Below are positions 51,777 through 60,566 of a stretch of DNA of 64,000 nucleotides, one piece after another. Each line of letters starts with the position of its first letter. Positions within the stretch are counted from its first letter, which is position 1. The DNA lies in assembly GCF_000231055.2 (NCBI RefSeq), contig NZ_CM001466.1, positions 2,835,768-2,899,767 on the forward strand, in the 5' to 3' direction. The translations under genes were made by a program, and so were the position numbers. The stretch is from Saccharomonospora azurea NA-128. GTDB taxonomy: Bacteria > Actinomycetota > Actinomycetes > Mycobacteriales > Pseudonocardiaceae. The notes below the pieces were generated by a model, which made no database searches, was not told where the DNA came from, and was given only the letters and a program-made list of their open reading frames with translations.

Positions 51777-53612
51777 TCAGCCGAGACGCTGCTTCATCGA
51801 CTCCAGCTCGTCGAGCAGTGCCGACGGGATCTTGTCCCGGCCGATCTTGTCGAACCACTCCTCGATGAGCGGGATCTCCTGACGCCACTCGTCGGGGTTC
51901 ACGTCGAGAGCGGCCTGGATGTCGGCCAGCGGCTCGTCGAGACCGTCGAGGTCGAGGTCCTCGGCGCGCGGCACGAAGCCCACCGGCGTCTCCTGCGCGG
52001 ACGCCTTGCCCTCGATCCGCTCGATGATCCACTTCAGGACCCGCGAGTTCTCGGAGAAGCCCGGCCACAGGAAACGGCGGTCGTCGCCCCGGCGGAACCA
52101 GTTGACGTAGAAGATCTGCGGCAGCTGCGCGTTGTCGGCGTGCTTGCCGATCTCCAGCCAGTGCTGGAAGTAGTCACCGACGTGGTAGCCGAGGAACGGC
52201 AGCATCGCCATCGGGTCGCGGCGCACCTCGCCGACCTTGCCCGCCGCGGCGGCCGTCTTCTCCGACGACATCGTGGCGCCCATGAACACACCGTGCTGCC
52301 AGTCGCGAGCCTCGTTCACCAGCGGCACCGTCGTCGCGCGGCGACCACCGAACAGGATCGCCGAGATCGGCACGCCCTTCGGGTCGTCCCACTCCGGCGC
52401 GAGGATCGGGCACTGCGACATCGGGGTGCAGTAGCGCGAGTTCGGGTGCGCGGCGGGCTCGCCGGCCTCGCCGTCGGCGGGCGTCCAGTCCTTGCCCTTC
52501 CACGAGGTCAGGTGCTCGGGCTTGCTCGACATGCCCTCCCACCACACGTCGCCGTCGTCGGTCAGGGCCACGTTGGTGAACACCGTGTTGCCCTTCTCGA
52601 TGGTCTTCATGGCGTTCGGGTTGGTGTGGTTGTCGGTGCCCGGCGCGACGCCGAAGAACCCGAACTCGGGGTTGATGGCGTAGAGCCTGCCGTCCTCCCC
52701 GAATCGCATCCACGCGATGTCGTCGCCGAGCGTCTCGGCCCGCCAGCCCGGGATGGTCGGTTGCAGCATCGCCAGGTTGGTCTTGCCGCAGGCACTGGGG
52801 AACGCCGCCGCGACGTAGTACGCCTTGTTCTCCGGGGAGATCAGCTTGAGGATCAGCATGTGCTCGGCCAGCCAGCCCTCGTCACGCGCCATCACCGAGG
52901 CGATGCGCAGCGAGTAGCACTTCTTGCCGAGCAGCGAGTTGCCGCCGTAGCCGGAACCGTAGCTCCAGATCGTGCGGGTCTCGGGGAAGTGGCTGATGTA
53001 CTTGGTGTCGTTGCAGGGCCAGGGCACGTCCTTCTCGCCCGGCTCCAACGGCTTGCCGACGGAGTGCAGCGCGGGCACGAACTCGCGCTCGGTGCCGTCG
53101 GGCGCGATGAACTTGTCCAGCGCGGCCTTGCCCATCCGGGTCATGACACGCATGGACGCCACGACGTAGGCGAAGTCGGTGATCTCGATGCCCAGCTTGG
53201 GATCGTCGGCCCCCAGCGGCCCCATGCAGAAGGGGATGACGTACATCGTGCGACCACGCATGCAGCCCCGGTAGAGCTCGGTCATGGTCGCCTTCATCTC
53301 GTCCGGCGCCATCCAGTTGTTGGTGGGCCCGGCGTCGTCCTCGCGCTCGGAGCAGATGAACGTCCGCTCCTCGACGCGGGCGACGTCGCTCGGGTCGGAG
53401 GCCGCCCAGTACGAGTTCGGTTTGGCCCTCAGGGGCACGAACGTCCCGGCCTCGACGAGCTCCGCGTTGATGCGCTCGGCCTCTTCGTCGGAGCCGTCCA
53501 CCCACACGACGCGGTCGGGCGTGGTGAGCTCGGCGACCTCCCGCACCCAGGAGAGCACGCCGCTGTGCGTCGTTGGTGCCTTTTCAAGACCGGGGATGGC
53601 TACTGCAGTCAT
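51777..53612 (-). CDS. pckG: Phosphoenolpyruvate carboxykinase (GTP)
   Basis: A 611-residue cytosolic enzyme that turns oxaloacetate and GTP into phosphoenolpyruvate, the entry step of gluconeogenesis from fatty acids and amino acids. Complete signatures are [13 protein letters not shown] (nucleotide P-loop with the reactive cysteine), GDDIAWM (second metal-site motif), [13 protein letters not shown], and the [14 protein letters not shown] block. The length equals the family norm. The start ATG has AGGAG 5 bases upstream. Its presence beside beta-oxidation genes fits growth on lipids, but no shared operator is seen. Confidence 0.97.
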   Translation of the reverse strand: MTAVAIPGLEKAPTTHSGVLSWVREVAELTTPDRVVWVDGSDEEAERINAELVEAGTFVPLRAKPNSYWAASDPSDVARVEERTFICSEREDDAGPTNNWMAPDEMKATMTELYRGCMRGRTMYVIPFCMGPLGADDPKLGIEITDFAYVVASMRVMTRMGKAALDKFIAPDGTEREFVPALHSVGKPLEPGEKDVPWPCNDTKYISHFPETRTIWSYGSGYGGNSLLGKKCYSLRIASVMARDEGWLAEHMLILKLISPENKAYYVAAAFPSACGKTNLAMLQPTIPGWRAETLGDDIAWMRFGEDGRLYAINPEFGFFGVAPGTDNHTNPNAMKTIEKGNTVFTNVALTDDGDVWWEGMSSKPEHLTSWKGKDWTPADGEAGEPAAHPNSRYCTPMSQCPILAPEWDDPKGVPISAILFGGRRATTVPLVNEARDWQHGVFMGATMSSEKTAAAAGKVGEVRRDPMAMLPFLGYHVGDYFQHWLEIGKHADNAQLPQIFYVNWFRRGDDRRFLWPGFSENSRVLKWIIERIEGKASAQETPVGFVPRAEDLDLDGLDEPLADIQAALDVNPDEWRQEIPLIEEWFDKIGRDKIPSALLDELESMKQRLG

Positions 53613-53957
53613 CTCAACTCCTGTCTTCGACGACAAAAGCCCACAACACAGACGCAGGGCACACGCGTCCGGATGCGGGCTCCGTTGCCGGCGACCGAAT
53701 GGCTCAAAGCGCACCGTCGAGCGGTGTGCTGGCGTTTGGGATGCCCCGAGAGTAGCGCTCCGACACCGGTGAACAGGACCTTCGGAGAGTCGCCTCTCTC
53801 ACAGGAACGATAAGGGAATCGATTCAGTTTTCGCTGAATCGCGCAAGTGTGAAAGAGCTTCCGCGCGCGCCCCGACGGCCGTACGAAAAAGGCTCGGTGC
53901 CGTTCGCACCGAGCCTTCCGTCCATATCGTATTTGTCGCTTTCCTGCCGGATCGGCC
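53613..53957. other. 345-bp region upstream of pckG, no gene
   Basis: The pckG promoter should lie in 53613-53850. Short frames on both strands lack ribosome sites and homology. The right part carries the terminator of the minus-strand DUF6802 gene (53889-53917). I see no other repeat or operator. Confidence 0.5.
53889..53917 (-). terminator. Intrinsic terminator of the DUF6802 gene
   Basis: AAGGCTCGGTGC (53889-53900), loop CGTTC, GCACCGAGCCTT (53906-53917). Read on the minus strand the perfect 12-bp stem is followed by TTTTTCG, a classical intrinsic terminator. Confidence 0.92.
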
Positions 53958-54632
53958 TCAGTTCTGACTGATCCACTGCCCGGTGACCGAGTCGATGCGG
54001 GCCACGCCCTCCAGGGGCTCCGGCCGCCCCCACGCGCTGTCCGGTTCGGTCGTCGCCACCGGGCCGGTGCTGTCGACCTCGATCCACTCACCGTCGCCCG
54101 AGTGCTCGTACGTGACCGCGTTGCCCTGCTCGTCGATCTCCACCGCGACGTCGGCGTCCCCGTCGCCGTCCATGTCGGTGAACGCGATGGTCGTGCCGTC
54201 GTCCGTGGTGACGACCGCGGTGTCGTTCACGCCGTCCTGGTCGGTGTCCACGGTGGCCGGCCCGACTTCGACGTCCCCCTCGCCGAACTCGGCGGTGATG
54301 TTGCCGCCCGTGCTCGCCTGCGTGTCGGCGGACTCCCCCGCGGTGCCCCCCGGAGACTCCTCGCCGACCCAGTCGCCGCTCGTCTCGTCGTACTCGGCGA
54401 ACGCCGTCGTCCGCCCCTGCGCGTCCACCGCCAGGTACGCGTCGGCCTCGCCGTCACCGTCCTCGTCGACGAACGCCTGCAGCGAACCGTCCGCGTGTTC
54501 GATGACCGCGGTGTCGGCGACCCCGTCCTCGTCGATGTCGTAGTTGATGGGCGCCGAGTAGTCCTCGCCGTCGACGGTGATCAACAGGTCGTCGGCCGGT
54601 CCCTCGGTGCCGCCACTCTCCTCAGCCCACAC
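53958..54632 (-). CDS. Acidic DUF6802-type protein with calcium-site-like repeats
   Basis: A 224-residue, very acidic protein without signal peptide. It has four segments of the DxDxDG kind: DIDEDGVADTAVIEH, DEDGDGEADAYLAVD, DTDQDGVNDTAVVTT and DMDGDGDADVAVEID. Each resembles an EF-hand-like or dockerin-type calcium loop followed by a beta strand. Tandem strand repeats (TAFAEYDETSGDWVG; AVTYEHSGDGEWIEV) suggest a small beta-propeller-like domain. Such actinobacterial proteins are uncharacterised. It has its own terminator. It lies next to, and on the same strand as, the dynamin operon, which it would follow by 126 bp. Confidence 0.75.
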   Translation of the reverse strand: MWAEESGGTEGPADDLLITVDGEDYSAPINYDIDEDGVADTAVIEHADGSLQAFVDEDGDGEADAYLAVDAQGRTTAFAEYDETSGDWVGEESPGGTAGESADTQASTGGNITAEFGEGDVEVGPATVDTDQDGVNDTAVVTTDDGTTIAFTDMDGDGDADVAVEIDEQGNAVTYEHSGDGEWIEVDSTGPVATTEPDSAWGRPEPLEGVARIDSVTGQWISQN

Positions 54633-54758
54633 TGGTGTTGCTCCCCCTCCGTCAGGGCACGGCTTCCTGTGCTTCGTCTGTCGTTACGACTCACCGTAGG
54701 CAGTTTCGGTTCCCGAACCAAGAGCCACAGTGGGCTCGCGCCGGGGTGGTCCGACCAC

Positions 54759-56615
54759 TCAGCCCTGGCGAGGCCGGTCGCGCAACGCCCTGATCCGCCC
54801 CAGGAACGCGTCGGCCTGCCGAGTGCCCTCCTCGACCTCCTTGACCCTGCGTTTGACCTGGCTGAGCTTGCGGGCCCGCTCCTTCTCGTCGAGCTTGATC
54901 GTGGTGTCGAGCTCCTTCAGCTCCGCCTCGATCGCCTCGATACGCCGGCTCAGCGCGTCGTCCAACGCGAGCGCGAGCTGCTGCTCGGCCTCGATGAGCT
55001 GTTCGGCGACGAGCTGGTCGAGCGTCGAACGGGCTTCCGCGATCGACTCGATCAGCCACTGCTTGGCGTGCTGCTTGTCCGCCGCGTGCCGGCGCGTCCG
55101 CGCCATCCACCACCCGGCTCCCAGCCCGATCACGATCGTGGCCGGAAGCACGACCGGCGTGAACAGGGCGGCGCTCACGAACGGCGCCGCGACGAGCTTG
55201 GCCGCACCCGCCCCTCCGGACACGCCCATGAAGACGAGCAGCTTGTCCTCGGCTGTCGGGGGCCGCTTCTCCGGGGGCCGCAACACGACCGCCGGTCCAC
55301 CCGCCCCGCGGGCCAGCTGACCGCGGATGACGGCCAGCTCCTCGGCCGAGAACAGGTCGGCCAGCACGGCGTCGGTCACCTGGGTCACGCGCTGTGCCAG
55401 CAACCCGGACATCCGCTGCGACACCGACTGCAGGGCGGCGTCGACCTGGGGAGCGAGCGAAGCCAGCTCCTCCCGGTTGGCCGCCTCGATGCGCTGGCGG
55501 AAATGCGTCTGCGCGTCGCGCATCCGCCTGCTGACCTCGTGGCCGAGCTCCACCCGCGCGCGCTGCACCTCGCCGCGCATCCGCAGCTGCCAGCCCTTCG
55601 TGGAGGACCGCCGGTCGGCCACCAGCTGGTCGCGGCGCTCCCGCAGCGCCCGCGCCTCCGACTCCCCGGAGGTCAGCGCACGCTCCTGCGCCGCCAACCG
55701 CGCACCCTGCTCGCCCAGCGCACTCGCCAACGCCCGCAACGTGTTCGCCTCACCGAGCATGGCCGCGCGTCCGACCAGCAGTTCCTGCAACGCGCCCTGC
55801 AACTCGGCCACGCCGGACTTCTGCCGCAGCATGGCCGCGGCCTGCTCGTTCGGTGCCTTGGCGGCGAGCTCGAACATGCGCGCCGACACGGGATGGATGG
55901 GCGCGTCGGCGAACCTCGGGGCGTGCTCGGCGAGCAGCTCGCGGTCGGCGTCGAGGATCTGGCGCCACCCCCGGAACTGGTCGGTCTTCGACAGCGCGAA
56001 CACCACCGTCTCGACCCGGTCGGCCATCGTCGCGAGGAAGCGCAGTTCGGGGGCGGTGAACGGCGCCGACGCGTCGACCACGAACAGCAGCGCGGTCGCT
56101 CCCGCCGCCGCTTCCATGGCCAACTCGCCGTGCGCGGAGTCGAGGCCGCCGACACCGGGCGTGTCCACGACGCTGATGCGCTCCAGCAGCGGGACCGGCC
56201 CGCTCACCTCCACGTAGCGGGGCGGCAACTGCCCCTCGGGCAGGTCGTGGCGCGCGGAGACCCACCGTTCGAGCTCGTCGAGCTCGAACCCGACCGGCGC
56301 CAGCTGGCCCGGGTAGCACGCCTGGGCCCGCCACTCGTCGGCGTGCTCGAACACCAGGTAGGTCGACGTGGCGACCTCGGCGTCCACCGGCGACAGCCCC
56401 GGCTTCGCCAGCAGGGCGTTGACCAGGGAGCTCTTGCCTCGATTGGTCTCGCCGACCACCACGACCGACGGCTTCGCGGTCCGCGCACCACGCTGGTCCT
56501 CGACCGACTTCGCCGCCTGCGGGTCGAGGTCACGCAAGAGCGCCAGCAGCGACTCACGTGCTTTCTTCACCTGCGCGGGCAGGCTGGGCTTACCGAGGGA
56601 AGGTGCCGTGCTCAC
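54759..56615 (-). CDS. Dynamin-like GTPase with C-terminal membrane segments
   Basis: A 618-residue bacterial dynamin-like protein. GTPase motifs are G1 GETNRGKS (55-62), G2 threonine around 83-85 (ATSTYLV), G3 DTPG (151-154) and G4 SKTD (209-212). After the GTPase, about 270-400 is a long helical stalk. About 455-505 has two hydrophobic segments (LLVFMGVSGGAGAAKLVAAP and FTPVVLPATIVIGLGAGWWM) that act as the membrane paddle. A final coiled coil runs about 510-610. Bacterial relatives (IniA/IniC of mycobacteria, DynA/DynB of Streptomyces) bend, fuse or stabilise membranes, at septa or under wall-drug stress. Last gene of a three-gene operon. Confidence 0.9.
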   Translation of the reverse strand: MSTAPSLGKPSLPAQVKKARESLLALLRDLDPQAAKSVEDQRGARTAKPSVVVVGETNRGKSSLVNALLAKPGLSPVDAEVATSTYLVFEHADEWRAQACYPGQLAPVGFELDELERWVSARHDLPEGQLPPRYVEVSGPVPLLERISVVDTPGVGGLDSAHGELAMEAAAGATALLFVVDASAPFTAPELRFLATMADRVETVVFALSKTDQFRGWRQILDADRELLAEHAPRFADAPIHPVSARMFELAAKAPNEQAAAMLRQKSGVAELQGALQELLVGRAAMLGEANTLRALASALGEQGARLAAQERALTSGESEARALRERRDQLVADRRSSTKGWQLRMRGEVQRARVELGHEVSRRMRDAQTHFRQRIEAANREELASLAPQVDAALQSVSQRMSGLLAQRVTQVTDAVLADLFSAEELAVIRGQLARGAGGPAVVLRPPEKRPPTAEDKLLVFMGVSGGAGAAKLVAAPFVSAALFTPVVLPATIVIGLGAGWWMARTRRHAADKQHAKQWLIESIAEARSTLDQLVAEQLIEAEQQLALALDDALSRRIEAIEAELKELDTTIKLDEKERARKLSQVKRRVKEVEEGTRQADAFLGRIRALRDRPRQG

Positions 56616-56723
56616 GAGGCGGAACCCTATCGCGGTGTCACCCGATCCAGTGGCTCACTCGGCGGTCGGCGCACACCGGTCACCGGGCCGTCGCCGACGC
56701 GTCGACGACGGTTCGGCCGCGCG

Positions 56724-57209
56724 TCACCGACGGGTGTAGACCGTCACGATCGGCGCCCGCAGCAGCCGGTCGTGGTCCACGAATCCCACCAGCTCGGTCT
56801 CGGCGACGGTGCCTTCGAGAGAGACGTCGTCGGTCGGCACCGCTCCCCCCGCCTCGTGCAGCGACGGGTCGAAACGCTGGCCGTCGGGCCGCATCGCGTG
56901 CACCCCGATACCGGCGAGCCCCTGCTCGATACGCTCCGCGACCCCACCGCTGCGGGCCCGGTCCATCGCGTACAAGCACAGCTGGATCAGCGCGTGACGA
57001 TCAGCGAGTGCCCGCTCGTGATCGATCGGTGCGGCTACTCCCACGGGTTCCACGCCCGGTTCCGACGCACGCGGCCGCGGTGCGGTTCCCCCGTCGTCGA
57101 CAGTCACGCCATCGGAGCAACTCGGTCCGAGCCGCCCGGTGGGGGTGTCCTCGTCGAGCGCACTCGTGATCTCGCGGGCGCCACCGCCCTCGGCCGTCGT
57201 CGTGCTCAC
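56724..57209 (-). CDS. Divergent GrpE-like nucleotide-exchange factor between two dynamin genes
   Basis: A 161-residue protein. Residues 1-62 are disordered and contain a Thr/Gly/Pro-rich stretch. Residues about 63-102 form a helix (RHALIQLCLYAMDRARSGG, AERIEQGLAGIGVH). Residues about 105-160 match the GrpE head: RFDPSLHEA at 112-120, then VAETELVGFVDHDRLLRAPIVTVY, which parallels the ending of genuine GrpE in this window. The long N-terminal coiled coil of GrpE is missing or much shorter. The GTG start overlaps the upstream dynamin stop by 4 bp, so the two proteins are co-translated. No Hsp70 gene is adjacent. Confidence 0.8.
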   Translation of the reverse strand: MSTTTAEGGGAREITSALDEDTPTGRLGPSCSDGVTVDDGGTAPRPRASEPGVEPVGVAAPIDHERALADRHALIQLCLYAMDRARSGGVAERIEQGLAGIGVHAMRPDGQRFDPSLHEAGGAVPTDDVSLEGTVAETELVGFVDHDRLLRAPIVTVYTRR

Positions 57210-58813
57210 CGGTTGTCTCCCGACGCCCTCAGTTGCTGCCAGATGAGGAAGTATGCCCGGTGGACGACGTGGGCCACACGGCTCTGCGCCGGAGTCGCGC
57301 CGAACGAGGCGAACGACCGCCACCAGCCCGCGCGTTCCAGCGCGTACGTCGCGAGCTCCGCCTGGGACCCGCCGGACTTGCCGAGCTGCGCCGCGACGTC
57401 GGCGTTGCTGCCCACGCGCAGCACCTCCTCCGTCAGGTCCTCCGGCATCTCCACCGCGCCCGACGCCACGAGGGTCAACGCCTCCAGCACCCGCAGCTGG
57501 TGTGCCTCCGGCTTCGCGAGCAGGACCTCGATCGCGTCGTGCACGCGCTGCCGCTCGGCGGCGTTGCCCGACGCGTGGGCCAGGGCCGTGACCGACGCCA
57601 GCGCCGCCGCGGCCTTGATGCCGTCGGCCCGCGCGGCGAACACCGTGTTCAACCGCGCGCGCACGGCCGCGAGCCCGGAGGCGTCGAGCAGCAGCCGGCG
57701 CAACGCGCCCGCCGTGATGTCGGGCTGCTCGCGCACCGCCTCGACCGCGCACCGGATGCCGAAGAGGTCGAGCTTCTCCAGCAGCCGCGCCCGCACACCG
57801 GCGGGGACGTCGCACTCCCAGCTCGTGAACATGTCGGCCGACAGCAGCATGACCTCGAGCGAGTCGTCGTCGAGCTCGGCGACCTGCCGCAGGGCGTCGG
57901 CGTCGGACGACGTGAACTGCCCCGACTCCGCCGACTCGGCGATGAGCCCGATCACCGGCAGCACGTCCGCCACCCTGGGCTTGAGCAGGTCGGCCTGCTT
58001 GCGCGCCAACAGCGTCGCGGCGCGCCAGGTGTCCCCGTCGGCGCCCTCCACCGTCTCCGCGACGATCGTGTCGGCCTTGTTCAGCACCGCGATCGCGTTG
58101 ACCGGGCCCGCCTCGCGGCTCGCGGTGGCGGCGGTGAACGCCGCGAGCGCCTGCTCGTCGTCGGCCCGCAAGCCCTGCGTCATCACGTAGAGCACGGCCT
58201 CCGCGCCCGCCACGGCGTTGCGCGACGTCTCGTCGAGCTCGTCACTGTCCGCGTCGCCGTCCGACCAGTCCTCCCCGTCGGCGTCCTCGGCGCCCTCCGT
58301 GCGCGCCGCGCTCAGGAGGTGTTCGGTCCGAGCGACCGACGCGGCGTCGAGCGACCCGAGCCCCGGGGTGTCGATCACGGTCATGTGCTGCAACGCCGCG
58401 TTGGTCAGGTAGGCCTCGATGTGCGAGACCGTGTCGATGTCGACGCCCAACTCCGCCGGGATGGAACCGTCGGGCGCGAACGGCAGCACCTGCTTGCGGC
58501 CGTCCTTGAACACCACCTCGATCCGGTCGACCGTGCCGTACTGGAAGCGGGTGACCAGGCGCGTGCACTCGCCGATGTCGGTGGGCGCGACACGTCTGCC
58601 GATCAACGCGTTCACCAGCGTGGACTTGCCCGACTTGATCCGCCCGGCCACCGCCACCTGCAGCGGCGCCCCGAGCCGTCGCAACACCTGGGCGAACCCG
58701 GCCGCGGTGCGCGGCGACACCTGCGGCTGCAGCCGCCGGCACAGGTTCGCCACCGACGCCGACAGCGGCCCCACCGGCCCCGCGAGCCTGCCGCCCTGCT
58801 CTGTCGTGCTCAC
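57206..58813 (-). CDS. Dynamin-like GTPase, soluble type
   Basis: A 535-residue GTPase with G1 GRIKSGKS (57-64), G2 T84 in ECTRLV, G3 DTPG (148-151), an acidic insert (about 177-196, many D and E), and G4 NKAD (245-248). The C-terminal half is helical and lacks clear hydrophobic segments, so unlike its partner it should be soluble or bind membrane peripherally. The GTG at 58813 is chosen because the protein then opens STTEQGG, like its two operon partners (STTTAEG, STAPSLG). First gene of the operon; 47 bp from the SDR gene upstream on the same strand. Confidence 0.88.
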   Translation of the reverse strand: MSTTEQGGRLAGPVGPLSASVANLCRRLQPQVSPRTAAGFAQVLRRLGAPLQVAVAGRIKSGKSTLVNALIGRRVAPTDIGECTRLVTRFQYGTVDRIEVVFKDGRKQVLPFAPDGSIPAELGVDIDTVSHIEAYLTNAALQHMTVIDTPGLGSLDAASVARTEHLLSAARTEGAEDADGEDWSDGDADSDELDETSRNAVAGAEAVLYVMTQGLRADDEQALAAFTAATASREAGPVNAIAVLNKADTIVAETVEGADGDTWRAATLLARKQADLLKPRVADVLPVIGLIAESAESGQFTSSDADALRQVAELDDDSLEVMLLSADMFTSWECDVPAGVRARLLEKLDLFGIRCAVEAVREQPDITAGALRRLLLDASGLAAVRARLNTVFAARADGIKAAAALASVTALAHASGNAAERQRVHDAIEVLLAKPEAHQLRVLEALTLVASGAVEMPEDLTEEVLRVGSNADVAAQLGKSGGSQAELATYALERAGWWRSFASFGATPAQSRVAHVVHRAYFLIWQQLRASGDNR

Positions 58814-58860
58814 TGTTGCCCCCTGCGTCACGGGAGGCATCCTCCCACGCGGGGCGAGGG

Positions 58861-59799
58861 TCAACGGTACGGCGCGGGGTCCGTGGTGAGTGGATCACGG
58901 CCCGCCTGGAACACCTCGGCGTAGTAGCGGCCGAAGTCCGGCCTGCTGCCGTCGACGTCGGTCAGGTCGTAGGTGCGGGCGAGCGTCCACGACGCCACGG
59001 TCCGCCCGGCGAACCGCGACACGTCGGGGTCCGCGGCCAACGCCGCGACCCCGCGCGCCAGGTAGTACGGGGTCTCCGACACGGCGAACTCAGGCCGCTC
59101 GTCGGTGACCGCCTCCCGCCAGGTCTCCTCGGTGACGCCGAAGAGGTCGAGCATCGCCTCCGAGCGCAGGAACCCGGGCGTCACCGCGAGCGCCGTGCCA
59201 CCGTGCTCGACGAGTGTGGGCGCCATGGCCCGCGCGATGGCCCGCACCCCGCACTTGACGAGGTAGTACGGCAGCGCCGCGCCGTGCACGGTGTCGTCGT
59301 CACCGTCGGTGACCTCCACCAGCAGCCCTCCCGGACGCCGCACGAGCAGCGGGAGCAGCCGGTGCAACGCGATCAGGTGGGTGTCGAGCCCGTTGCGCAC
59401 GAGCGTCAGGGCGTCGTCGAGGTCCGACTCCCAGTACGGCGAGGCGTGGTCGGCGTAGCGATCACCGCCCCACACGTCGTCGACGAGGATGTCGAGCCCA
59501 CCCTCCGCGGCGACCCGCTCGGCGAGGACGTCCACGTCGGCGACGGACGTGAAGTCGCAGCGCACCGGGAGGCCCCGACCGCCCGCCGCCTCGACGAGCT
59601 CCGCCGTCTCCTCGATCGTCTCCGGCCTGCCCAGCACGGAGGCGTTGCCCCGCGTACTACGCCCCGTGACGAACACCGTGGCGCCCGCGCGCCCGAGTTC
59701 GACCGCGATCGCACGCCCGCATCCGCGGGTCGCGCCCGTGACCACCGCGATCCGTCCGTCCAGCGCGCGCCCTTCGCGTGCCGTGGTCAAGTCCCCCAC
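58861..59799 (-). CDS. Short-chain dehydrogenase/reductase
   Basis: A 312-residue SDR oxidoreductase. The NAD(P)-binding motif TGATRGCGRAIA lies near residue 21, and an arginine in VTGRSTRG suggests NADPH. The active site has a YYLVK (Y-x3-K) near 179, and the AVTPGFLRSEAML loop follows. It is longer than average, with an ending related to the subgroup of SDRs similar to DHRS1. The substrate is unknown. Its start overlaps the tetR stop by 13 bp, so it is probably the regulated target of that repressor. Confidence 0.88.
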   Translation of the reverse strand: MGDLTTAREGRALDGRIAVVTGATRGCGRAIAVELGRAGATVFVTGRSTRGNASVLGRPETIEETAELVEAAGGRGLPVRCDFTSVADVDVLAERVAAEGGLDILVDDVWGGDRYADHASPYWESDLDDALTLVRNGLDTHLIALHRLLPLLVRRPGGLLVEVTDGDDDTVHGAALPYYLVKCGVRAIARAMAPTLVEHGGTALAVTPGFLRSEAMLDLFGVTEETWREAVTDERPEFAVSETPYYLARGVAALAADPDVSRFAGRTVASWTLARTYDLTDVDGSRPDFGRYYAEVFQAGRDPLTTDPAPYR

Positions 59800-60365
59800 C
59801 AGCCCTTCGTGATCAGGTCGATGTCCTCCCGCAGGCGCGTGCCGAGCTCACCGCGTGGGCGGACGGACCAGTCGATCGCCGCACCGTTCGCGACGGCCAG
59901 CAGCACGCGCACCGCCTGCCGCGGTGGCGGCCCCGCCCAGGCGTTGCCCTCCCGCGCGGTCAGCAGCTCGCACAGGACGTCCTCCACGGCGGCGTAGTGA
60001 CGGCCGAGCCGGTCGCGCAACGTCGCGTCGACCAGGTCCACCCCCAGCTGGGCCAGGTGGTTGGCCGCGGTCTCGGCATTTCCCAGGCCCGCGTACAGCG
60101 CCACCAGGGCCTCCCGCACGGCCTCCCGCGGGGTCGGCGCCGCCTCGGCGGCCTCGCGCAGCACCGTGGCCGTCCGCGCGGTGGCGGCCTCGCTCAACGC
60201 CACGAGCAGGCCGTGCTTCGACCGGAAGCGCCCGGCCACACTGCCGACCGAGACCCCGGCCTCCGCCGCCACACCCGCGAGCGTGAAGTGCGGTCCCTCC
60301 CTGGCGATGACCACGGCGGCGGCGTCGAGCAGCCGCTGCCGGTCCACGGTCCTGGGTCGTGCCAT
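59787..60365 (-). CDS. TetR-family repressor of the SDR gene
   Basis: A 192-residue TetR protein with N-terminal HTH (about 8-52: RQRLLDAAAVVIAREG; FTLAGVAAEAGVSVGSVAGRF) and a helical ligand domain. It leads a two-gene transcript with the SDR. A classical TetR palindrome lies 8 bp upstream of its start codon, which points to autoregulation and induction by a compound that the SDR may convert. Confidence 0.88.
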   Translation of the reverse strand: MARPRTVDRQRLLDAAAVVIAREGPHFTLAGVAAEAGVSVGSVAGRFRSKHGLLVALSEAATARTATVLREAAEAAPTPREAVREALVALYAGLGNAETAANHLAQLGVDLVDATLRDRLGRHYAAVEDVLCELLTAREGNAWAGPPPRQAVRVLLAVANGAAIDWSVRPRGELGTRLREDIDLITKGWWGT

Positions 60366-60372
60366 GCGGTTA

Positions 60373-60388
60373 TTGAACCAGCATTCAA
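60373..60388 (-). promoter_or_regulatory. TetR-type operator of the tetR-SDR operon
   Basis: TTGAA-N6-TTCAA (60373-60377 and 60384-60388), the common autoregulatory motif of TetR proteins, just upstream of the tetR start. Read on the minus strand the flanking sequence is T-rich, as in a promoter. Confidence 0.7.
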
Positions 60389-60391
60389 AAA

Positions 60392-60406
60392 CGGGGACAA
60401 GCCCCG
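60392..60406 (-). terminator. Short hairpin with T-run, minus strand
   Basis: CGGGG-ACAAG-CCCCG. Read on the minus strand it is followed by TTTTTG. It would stop antisense transcription coming from the ABC-gene side before it enters the tetR promoter. It sits next to the 21-bp repeats. Confidence 0.5.
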
Positions 60407-60413
60407 CTCGCGT

Positions 60414-60476
60414 GCGGGAGGTGCGGACACGCGTGCGGGAAGCGCGGACACGCGTCCCTGAGCCGCGGACACGGGA
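60414..60476. repeat. 21-bp tandem repeat, three units (site 2)
   Basis: Units 60414-60434, 60435-60455 and 60456-60476 share the core GCGGACACG, the first two with GCGTGCGGGA at the junction. They match the two units at 19490-19531. The array lies between the divergent tetR and ABC genes, close to the short hairpin. Confidence 0.8.
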
Positions 60477-60566
60477 TCAGGGTCGGAGTCAGGGGGATAC
60501 CCGACGCGGCATTGGTGCCGATCTGGGCATGATGGCGGCTGACACGGGTGCGACCAGGGAGAACTG

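Noticed and set aside
54102..58190. A very long open frame (1362 codons) on the plus strand across the dynamin operon
   Set aside because: It is antisense to three recognisable genes, its product is Arg/His/Leu-rich without any domain, and open antisense frames are expected in GC-rich DNA.
60414..60476. A possible CRISPR array
   Set aside because: Repeats are directly tandem at 21 bp with no spacers, and no cas gene is present.
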